Positions 56,241 to 64,000 of a stretch of DNA of 64,000 bases are shown piece by piece; within the stretch, counting starts at the first letter, position 1, and the number at the start of each line of letters is the position of its first letter. Source of the DNA: Flaveria trinervia (Eukaryota > Streptophyta > Magnoliopsida > Asterales > Asteraceae); the NCBI GenBank assembly GCA_025506515.1, contig CM046458.1, positions 43,288,731 through 43,352,730 on the forward strand. Reading direction: 5' to 3'. Below the pieces are notes generated by a model, which had not been told where the DNA came from, did not search any database, and saw only the letters and a program-made list of their open reading frames with translations. Both the position numbers and the translations under genes were made by a program.

Positions 56241-57144
56241 TTTCTGCTTCTATGCTCTCTTCATCAGTCAGCAAGAGCCAAAGAATTATCACATTGCTTT
56301 AAAGGACAATGGATGGGTTGATGCCATGCAGCTTGAGCTTCTTCAGTTCAAGAAACAGCAAGTGTGGGAACTGGTTCCTCTACCTCCAGGTAAGTGTGCA
56401 ATAGGCACTAAATGGGTGTTAGGAACAAAACTGATGAAAATGGGCTTATTGTTAAGAACAAGGCCAGACTGGTTGTTCAGGGTTTTGCACAAGAAGAAGG
56501 TATTGATTATGATGAAACCTTTGCCCCTGTAGCCAGACTGGAAGCAATTCGATTGTTTTTAGCTTATGCTGCTTATCAAAAACTTAAAGTCTTTCAAATG
56601 GATGTCAAAAGTGCATTTTTGTATGGAAAAGTTAAAGAAGAGGTTTATGTATGTCAACCTCCAGGCTTTGAGGACAACAAACATCCTAATTGGGTGTATA
56701 AGCTTGATAAAGCTCTTTATGGGTTAAAACAAGCTCCCAGAGCCTGGTATGAGACATTATCAAACTTTCTTCTGGAAATAATTTCACTAGAGGCTCCATA
56801 GACAAGACTTTATTTATTAAGAAAGCTGGGCAGCATAATCTACTTGTTCAAATTTATGTAGATGATATTATTTTTGCATCCTCTGATCCAAAGTTGTGTG
56901 ATGCCTTTACAAAGTTGATGCAACAGAAGTTTGAAATGAGTGCCATGGGAGAATTACAGTTCTTTCTGGGGTTGCAAATCAAACAAAAGGCTGATGGAAT
57001 TTTTATTCATCAATCTAAATATACAAAAGATCTTTTGCAAAAGTTTGATTTACAAAACTGTAAGCCCTGTTCTACTCCCATGAGCAGCACCACACAACTG
57101 GACTCAGATCAGAAAGGTAAAGTGGTTGATGAAACACTTTACAG
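56241..57144 (+). pseudogene. A2 reverse transcriptase
   Basis: Motifs are QEPKNYHIALKDNGWVDAM, KARLVVQGFAQEEGIDYDET, ARLEAIRLFLAYAAYQKLKV, FQMDVKSAFLYGKVKEEVYV, KLDKALYGLKQAPRAWYETL, then YVDDIIFASS with intact YVDD at 56855-56866, and LQFFLGLQIKQ. Frames change near 56410 and 56790, so the polyprotein is interrupted although the catalytic residues are kept. Confidence 0.93.
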
Positions 57145-57800
57145 ATGTTGATTGGGTCCTTGATGTATTTAACAGCTTCTAGACCAGATATTATGTTTGC
57201 TACATGTGTTTGTGCTAGATTTCAGGCTGCACCTAAAGAGTCTCATCTGATTGCAGTCAAGAGGATCTTTAGATATCTGCAAGGCACTCCATCTCTAGGT
57301 TTATGGTACTCCACCAGACATTCTGGTAAATTAGTTGCTTTTTTGACAGTGACTATGCAGGGTGTAAGTTGACCAGGAAATCAACTTCTGGTGGATGTCA
57401 ATTCCTAGGCAACTGCTTAATTTCTTGGCAGAGCAAGAAACAGACCTCAGTTGCTACATCCACTGCGGAAGCAGAGTACATTGCTGCTGCAAGCTGTACA
57501 TCTCAGGTACTCTGGCTTCAAAACCAACTTTTGGATTATGGCATTACAGAGACTAAGACTCCATTGTTAATGGATAGTGCTTCAGCTCTTTGCATTGTCA
57601 AAAATCCAGTCCAGCACTCTAGGACCAACATATAGAGATCAGACACCATTTTATAAGAGACTGTTTTGAAAAAGTCTGATTGATCCTAAGTTTGTGCCCA
57701 GTGCTGATGAGCTTGCAGACATTTTTACTAAGCCTTTGGATAGTTCAACTTTCCAAAACCTGGTGTTAAGGCTTGGTATGCTGCAGCTAGAATAGGTGAC
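57145..57800 (+). pseudogene. A2 RT C-terminus and RNase H
   Basis: GSLMYLTASRPDIMFATCVC, APKESHLIAVKRIFRYLQGT, TRKSTSGGCQFLGNCLISWQ, SVATSTAEAEYIAAASCTSQ and QVLWLQNQLLDYGI are the expected RNase H blocks. The end of pol (FTKPLDSSTFQNLVLRLGML at about 57730-57785) is visible. There are shifts near 57345 and a stop at 57633. Confidence 0.92.
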
Positions 57801-58545
57801 AACTACTGATGATCTCAGTAATTCATATTGATGATCATGAGTGCCTGTCACATATAAGTACTGATGAGCTCTTTTAACCTCAGTACTTTTTATAACTACT
57901 GAAGGCTAAAAGTTCTCACAAGTACTGAAGTACTTCATCTGCTCTAAACTACTGAGTAGTTACAACTACTGATGTAGTCATAACTACTGAAATCAGTAAA
58001 ACAGATAAGTACTGATGTCCTATGAAACAACTGAAATCAGCCATAAAGACTGATGAATGTGTTGAGGATAGTTTGAAACGCTGAAAAGCTAAGAATTGAC
58101 GAAAACAGCTGAAGAGAACTTTCCCTTCAGTCGTTTGTACCACTGCTGTTTCATTTTAAACAACTGAAGCAAAACCACGTCTTCAGCAGTTTTATAACTA
58201 CTGATGACCAATACCAAGTCTTCAGTTGTTTACAACAGCTGATGACAAAACCACTGTCTTCAGTAGTTTCATAACTACTGATGACAAACACCATGTCCTC
58301 AGTTGTTTCAATCACCTGAAGTCAAAACCCCGGTCTTCAGTAGTTTTCTAAACTACTGATGCCTAACACCGCGACTTCAGCTGTTTCAACGTCTGAAAGG
58401 ATAATACCATGTCAACGGTCGTTTAAAACACTGATGACTAACACCACATCCTTCAGTCGTTTCCTCACCCGTACCCTAAATACCTTACCTGAGCTCTCCA
58501 TGCTTTATCTTCTTCAAACCTAACGTTCCTCTCCAAAACACTTCC
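57801..58545 (+). repeat. A2 pol-ORF2 spacer of inverted motifs
   Basis: The spacer alternates AACTACTGA[TA]G with CTTCAGTAGTT or CTTCAGTTGTT roughly every 35-60 bases (for example 57895, 57985, 58130, 58185, 58220, 58265, 58340). Neighbouring copies are complementary and could form hairpins in RNA. Confidence 0.85.
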
Positions 58546-61500
58546 ATGGCGTCTATGCAAATTAAACCGCGACACAACTGTGTTGCCTACCTCACAAATC
58601 GCCGATCTGGACTAAGTTCGATACTGCTATCGATCTTATGGTTCAGTCCCCAATACAACAAGCATTCCTTCTGAACCCCGTTTTACATGCCGAATCCTTG
58701 AACCATTTTGGATGAACATTACTGTTACAACTGAGGAGAGCCACACACAATTCCTCCGTCGGTCGTCAACAACAAAGAAGTAGTGATTACTCCTGCAACA
58801 ATCCGTAAAATTCTTCAACTGAGTGATGCTACCTCTCCTGCTGGATATCCGAAGGGCACCATAGATCTCTCATTTGCTCGGCATGGATATCAAGGTGATC
58901 TCAGTGCCACCACCATCATGAAGAAACACTTTAATGACGCTGAGCGCCTGATCTTTCATATGGTCAATGTATGTTTGGCCCCTAAGACATCGTCTTGGGA
59001 TCAAATGTCCACCAAATGGCAGCAGGTATTGTATTCTATCCTTGAGCAACAACCACTGAATTTTTCAGAATTACTATTTTCAGAGCTCAAAGATATGGCT
59101 CAAAACTAACTGCCAACCGTTGGATACTATCCACGGTTCATAATGGCCATTATAATAGACCATTTAATGCTGAGGGACTTGTTGGCTTGGGAGTCCTGCT
59201 ACGGCTGTTTTGCCAGAAGTATACTCCCGGCACAACTCCGACCGGACACTCAAATTGGCTGCCAAGCTGCGAAAACCCACGCAGCTGGAACCCACAGCCA
59301 CCACCTCCAAATCCATGTCCCCACCCAACCCACCAAAAAGAACCAAAATGGCTACTCAGGGAATTGAGTCCCCTGAGGATGCTCCTGCACAACAAACGCA
59401 GGATATATCCACTAGTCCAACCCCCTAGTGGATACCATGACTCCTCCAGCCACAGCCGCTCAGGCTTCCTCTCAACAGGAGCCTGCAGCAACCCAAGGGG
59501 CACCTACTATCTGGGATCTTCCTCACTTGAGGAGATTGCCATTGAAACACCATCCCCCCAGGTGCACACTGCTTCTACCTCCTTACCCCAAACAACCGCC
59601 CCTCACAGCCCAACTTTAATAGTTGCACAAGTGCTGACTCAATTGCACTCCTCACCCCCTCCCCAGAAACCACTTACTACTGGAATTCCTCTACAATTGA
59701 GGGGGAGGAACACAGTGCATCTGAGAACCCACAGCACAGGGGTTTCCCCATTCTATCTCCTGGTGTAGAGAAGGAGCTTAGAATATCTAGTGAGGCTGCC
59801 ACCTCCTCTGACTCAGCACTGACCAGAGTGAGGCTGGTAACATTGCTAAGACCTCCCTAGAGGCAACAGCTGATGAAGGACATTGTCCTGAGGCTGGAAG
59901 TCCCCAGTACCAGCACAAGGGGCACATGCACCAACTGGTCTACACCCAGTGCATGTTCATCCTGCTCTAAGCAGGAGGTCAGGTGATTCAGTATCAACTG
60001 ATGATGACCTGAGCTTCTTCTTCGATGTAGTTGCTCAAAACCCATTCTAGAGGATGAGGTTAGCAGACTCAAAGAGCTGCTGGCCAAGATGTCTCAGGAT
60101 GCAAGTCCATCTGACACCCATACACCCACAGATGGCACCTTCCCTTGAAGGTTTCCAAACACAGAGCCACCCCAAAATCAACCACCCGCCTCTGCTTCAG
60201 GCCCTACTTCTCAGGAACAGACCCCTCCTGAGCAAATAGGTGCTATCCTCCGAAACTCCCTCCCTCTCATCACCCTAATCACTGATATAGTGATCAAAGC
60301 CCTTGATGAGAGGCTTTCCTCAACATTACAGCCCCTGGTTGATGCTGCTGTCCACAACTCTTTCTGCGGTACCAACCCCTTCCTCCAATGCAACCAAAAA
60401 GGGGGAGGGTACTGCAGTGAAAGATAGAAAGAAGAGATCTGAGGAAGAGGGAACAAGAAAAGCAACCTCTGCTCACGTACAAGCGAAAGAGAAGTGCTGA
60501 TGATCATACTGCTGAAGAAAAATCCTTGGAGGAGCTGGTCAAAGAAGCTGACACCACACACAGCCGCTCCATGGATAAAATAATTGAACAACTATTCAGG
60601 CAGGGGTTTGACACAGCCACACTGGACAGTGAGATCAGAAGGTTAGAGGTACAAGAGATACAAACCCGATGGGCAGGGTACGATGCTCTTGAGAAAGAGA
60701 GGTTGGAAATAATGATCCGCTTTATTGCCAAATACTTGGGAAGATCATTAATGGAGATCCGCGCATGGTCCAGGACAGCATTCTGGCTATAGCCACCAGA
60801 ATCTGTCTGTCTGAGCAATTCACAAAGGGATCATTGTGGAAGCCTTGATGAGGCTGGGGCTGGCAAAAGGTTAGAGATGGCTAAACTTACAAAAGCAAAT
60901 TAACTACAAGGATGCTAGATCAACCTTCCCTTCCACCCACTCAAACAGATCCTATCCCTCAAATCTCCCAACCAACCTCTAAGCCAAAATCCAAACATCC
61001 TCTCTCTTCAAAACCAATCCCTTCACCAACCCAACCATCATCCAGTGATGTACCCCGTAGAAGGAGAAGGGTGCTGAGGATGGAAGAAGAAGCAGAAGAA
61101 GAGGATGAAGATGATAGTCTGCCACTCTCTGCTGTTCTAAAGCTACCAAAACCCCAAGTCAATCCATGATCACACCTGACTCTCAAGGGAAATGGTCAGA
61201 GTCAAGATAAGAAGAAGAACAGCAGAAACAGCACGATGAGCAACTGTTGAAGATGGTTGACAAGGAATTTCCTCAGTCATCATCTATTCAAGCCATGAAA
61301 GGGCATGCTCAAAGGCTGTACACTCTCAGACACACCTTTCAGTATCAGAAGGAGAGAGTGAGAGTATGGCCAGACCCCAGGGTGAGTTCTAGAATCCATA
61401 AAGAACTATCCCACACAGATACAACGGCAAGTACGAAAAACAATAGAATCTACCATCATGTTGGCCGTTGTAGTCTCACCTTGGGAAATCATTGATGATT

Positions 61501-61706
61501 CAAGAAAGCTCACCAAGCAAAAAGACACCTCAGCCTTACTAGAAAACAAGATGATTAAGAAGGGGTTGTTATACAAAAAGCTTGAAGACATCCAAAGAAT
61601 GAGCTCCAGTTACTCCTTGAAGGCAACCATCCTGATGAATTTGTATACAGGGAGGTAACTACGGTGGTTTTAAAATGGCAGGACCATAAGTACTTATCAG
61701 AGTACT
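58546..61706 (+). pseudogene. A2 second ORF (ORF2), 3'-truncated
   Basis: The start at 58546 reads MASMQIKPRHNCVAYLT, almost as in A1. Then come ITPATIRKILQLSDATSP, GYQGDLSATTIMKKHF, SSWDQMSTKWQQVLYS, LNFSELLFSELKD and YPRFIMAIIIDHL (about 59125-59165). A Pro/Thr/Ser-rich middle follows, then charged sequence with RRRRRVLRMEEEAEEEDEDD-like text (61050-61120), and VVSPWEIIDDSRKLTKQK at 61460-61530. The last recognisable residues are near 61700. Multiple frameshifts are present. It is a close relative of A1 ORF2. Confidence 0.85.
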
Positions 61707-61723
61707 TCTTCTGCTATCATACC
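61705..61723. repeat. 19-bp duplicated flank, right copy (A2)
   Basis: It is identical to 50506-50524. It is joined directly to A2 ORF2 sequence with no LTR between, then continues into C1 ORF2. Confidence 0.9.
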
Positions 61724-64000
61724 CTCATAAGTTAGCTTGAATACCTCATCAGGATCATAGCCGTGGTCATAAGAAATAAAGCTTTTGACATCAAATCATC
61801 AGTTTTGGCTTTCTCAATCATATCACACATTTGATTTTTCTTTGACAGGGCTATCTTTGACAATTTGATCCTCATGAGTATTTCTTCTTCAATTTCTCCC
61901 TCTTCCAGATCAATACAATCAGTCATTGCTTTCAGTTGAGCTTCAGCCCTTTCATGCTCTTCAAGAAATTCAGCAATGGCTACAAGACTGCGGGGATCAT
62001 CCTTTTTAGTCTTTTTGATTGGTTCTTCTTCCACCATAGGTCTTTTACCCTTAGCTTTTTCAGCAAGATACTTTCTTTTTCGGGTGGTTTTGAATTGGAG
62101 TAGAAGAAGAGGTTTCTTGAATTTTAGTTTCATAGGCACTCTTTCAGCCTCTTGATTGTTTCATCCTTTTCATTTATTATTCTTTGATCCTCACAGATTT
62201 TTCTGATTAATTCTTTCTGATCATGAGACAGTGATACAGCAGGTACAATTTGTAAACTCATTCCTTCTCTAACGGGACAGGATATTGAGGAATTTCAACA
62301 TAGTCTCAGATGAGCTTGTTTGATCATTTATGAAGTCCCAGATTTTGTCATCAATAATAAAGTCTTCTGATGAAAACATGTCAAGTGCCTTGATCATGTC
62401 ATTGAATTCAGCCTCTTCTTTAGTACTGGGAGCTTCTGCTTCACCTGAGTAAATCACTAACTCCATGTTGGATCTTTCTTGTCTGGATCCCATATTTCTT
62501 CTTCTTGATCAGCAGTACAAGTTTGCTCATTCACTCTCTCAGACTCTCTCCTTAGTTCAAGGATTAATTCAAGTTCAGCTATTCTTTGAATGAGAGCTTT
62601 ATTCTGAGATTGTAGATTGCTGATTGTTTCATCTGCTCCTCTATAATTTCTTCTTGTTCAGCCATGGCTACAGTCTGGATGGTTAAGTGTCAACATGACC
62701 ACTTATTTCATCCTTGGACAGTTGAAGAGCAGCCTTTAATTCTCAATCTCACCATCCTTCTTCTTCTTTTCAGTCTCATACTTTTCTTTTAAGGCTTTCA
62801 TTCTGCATCTTTTCATCTAACTCCATCAATTGTCTTGAATTATGCTAGCTCTTCTGTTGAGTATTTTCTCCAGTTTTTCAATTGTTTTCAACAGTTGAGA
62901 AATCATCTCATCTTTTCATCAGGTTTAAGACATTTGATTCAGTACAGCTTTCTAAGAGTAGCTTCAGAGTTGTTTTTCTTTTCTGATGATAATCCTCCTC
63001 ATCTGAAGATGATTTGGATTTTCTTGAAGAACCAGTGGAGTCATCAGGTTTACAGGTTCTGTGTTTGGTGGTGATGATTGAATGGAGATGTATGAGGTGT
63101 GAATTAGAGATAAGAAAGGTGAGGTGATTGGTTCAGATATATGTACTGGTGATTTGAGTGGAGATTGGTGAGGTGTTTGTAGTGGTGATTGGGTGGTATA
63201 TTTTGAGGTGAAGGCTGAGGTATAGGTTGTGGTGATGGAGGTGGTAATTGTTAGGAGTATGATGTAGTGATGGTTGAGGTGAGTGTTGTGGAGATGGTTG
63301 AGGTGAGAATTGTGGAGATGGTTGAGGTGAGTGTTATGGAGATGGTGAAGCAACAGGCTATTCTAGTTCAATCTGTTGAATCATACAAGGAAGAATGGTG
63401 AATGAGCTCCACTGTAGAAGTTCCTAGGATCCCTTTTCTTTATGTACTTGTATGATTTTGCATCATAGTGGGGAATATCAAGTACTGGTCCCTGAATGAC
63501 CACATTTAGGAATGCTTCATTGATTAGGCATTGGGGAATCTTGGGTACATCAGAAATTTATATCTCCTTCCTTCTTGGACATTGGATGTCATGCCATTGA
63601 AGACATAGGCAGACATGTTGAAGGGTTGGTTGGTGAAGAGAGCACATATTGCTGATGATGTTGTGATGGAATATCATTCCATCCTGTTTTCCTTTTGGAC
63701 AAACAGTGCTGATACAAATGAATCAGAAATCTCCATTGTAAATCTACCAAACCCTTGACTATCTGTTTAGCTTCAAATCCACCTTCATAACCAATTTCTG
63801 CAAAGAAAGAGGTTATGGTATCTTCTTCAAGTTCCAATGGTGCTTCAGCATCATCACCAAACCAAGCATCTTCCAACACTTTCTTCAGTAACAATCAGTG
63901 TATGCTCACTGTCAATTCTCCCCGTCAGTGATCTTATTCCATCATCCTCAACAACTTCAGCTGACTCTAAAAGTTTCTGATGCAGCTTTCAAATATGGTG
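61724..64000 (-). pseudogene. C1 second ORF, N-terminal and middle part
   Basis: The N-terminal domain is partly visible at 63589-63894: EIGYEGGFEAKQIVKGLVDL, FLIHLYQHCLSKRKTGWNDI and SPTNPSTCLPMSSMA; GWNDIPSQ is the WDQIP motif of the other copies. Downstream are a Pro/Ser/Gln repeat region (63250-63350), Gln/Glu-rich coiled-coil-like sequence (62500-62900), and EEPIKKTKKDDPRSLVAIAE with EFLEEHERAEAQLKAM at 61900-62040. Frameshifts are present. The gene start lies beyond the window. Confidence 0.75.
63255..63345 (-). repeat. 24-bp tandem repeat in C1 ORF2
   Basis: About three copies of GATGGTTGAGGTGAGTGTTGTGGA encode SPQPSPQ-type repeats on the minus strand. The unit length is a multiple of three, so copy-number change keeps the frame. 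Confidence 0.8.

Larger units (their letters stand above)
50525..61706 (+). mobile_element. A2: family A Ty1/copia element lacking its 3' end
   Basis: It has the 5' LTR (TGTTGGACCAAAGAACC...GATCCTGTCA), PBS, gag, protease, integrase, RT, RNase H, spacer and most of ORF2, all matching A1 in order and sequence. It stops inside the ORF2 C-terminal domain at CTTATCAGAGTAC (about 61693-61705; same site in A1 near 11590-11600). The last part of ORF2, the polypurine tract and the 3' LTR are gone. Its pol frames are longer than those of A1, B1 or O1 (the longest is 443 codons at 55201-56532). Confidence 0.92.
48400..64000 (-). mobile_element. C1: third-family Ty1/copia element, opened by A2 and running off the right edge
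   Basis: On the minus strand, reading leftward, ORF2 enters from 64000 and runs to 61707. It resumes at 50524 after the A2 insertion and ends near 49076, followed by the polypurine tract and LTR (49040-48400). The reading frame TYEGMIAEEEK runs directly across the A2 site when A2 is removed, showing that both sides are one gene. Gag and pol are outside the window. Confidence 0.85.

Noticed and set aside
59150..59503. Minus-strand 117-residue frame with Gly/Trp-rich peptide
   Set aside because: It is the complement of the Pro-rich part of A2 ORF2.

Overview
This window is nuclear DNA of a flowering plant, very probably a daisy-family (Asteraceae) species with a retrotransposon-rich genome. 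The plant assignment rests on the plant-type U-box gene, plant Ty1/copia and Ty3/gypsy polyproteins, and the plant-type primer-binding site TGGTATCAGAGC. The Asteraceae assignment rests on the style of the second ORF carried by the copia elements, which I recall from Asteraceae genomes. The genus cannot be told.

About 52 kb of the 64 kb is nested LTR retrotransposons. From left to right: (1) G1, a Ty3/gypsy element on the minus strand entering from the left edge (gag, protease, start of RT, one LTR of about 2.66 kb). (2) O1, an old Ty1/copia element of 'family B' on the minus strand, cut off on its left by G1 and opened twice by younger elements. (3) Inside O1, A1 (10247-22947), a full-length minus-strand family A copia element of 12.7 kb with two LTRs and a GTCCT target-site duplication. 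(4) Also inside O1, B1 (28242-40891), a full-length plus-strand family B element of 12.65 kb with two LTRs and a CCTTC duplication, sitting in the gag gene of its own older relative. (5) The O1 gag start, PBS and LTR, ending near 41911. (6) About 3.3 kb of AT-rich intergenic DNA with a degenerate tandem repeat and a GGTACC-rich repeat. (7) The one ordinary gene, a plant U-box E3 ligase of the PUB20/21/CMPG1 type (45191-46378), with a TATA box and five W-box motifs upstream and two frameshifts at its C-terminal end. (8) About 1.9 kb of intergenic DNA. (9) C1, a minus-strand copia element of a third family (LTR and second ORF), running off the right edge. (10) Inside C1, A2 (50525-61706), a plus-strand family A element that has lost its 3' end.

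The copia elements share one unusual plan: LTR, PBS, gag with two widely spaced CCHC zinc knuckles, protease, integrase, RT and RNase H, then a repeat-filled spacer, then a second ORF (ORF2) of roughly 3.2-4 kb with no recognised enzymatic domain, then the polypurine tract and LTR. ORF2 is present in all five copies and keeps the same motifs (NPTIY...FW, TPATI, GY.GD, W[DN][QD][IM], YPRFL) across three families, so it is a conserved retroelement gene. The layout fits the Sirevirus lineage, but the lineage call is inference. Each family also carries its own short inverted-repeat motif (A: CTTCAG/CTGAAG; B: CTTCCGAAG; C: ATCCGCATT/AATGCGGAT). In A and B the motif occurs in the same three places: LTR, gag-to-protease linker, and pol-ORF2 spacer. 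All element genes seen are broken by stops or frameshifts.
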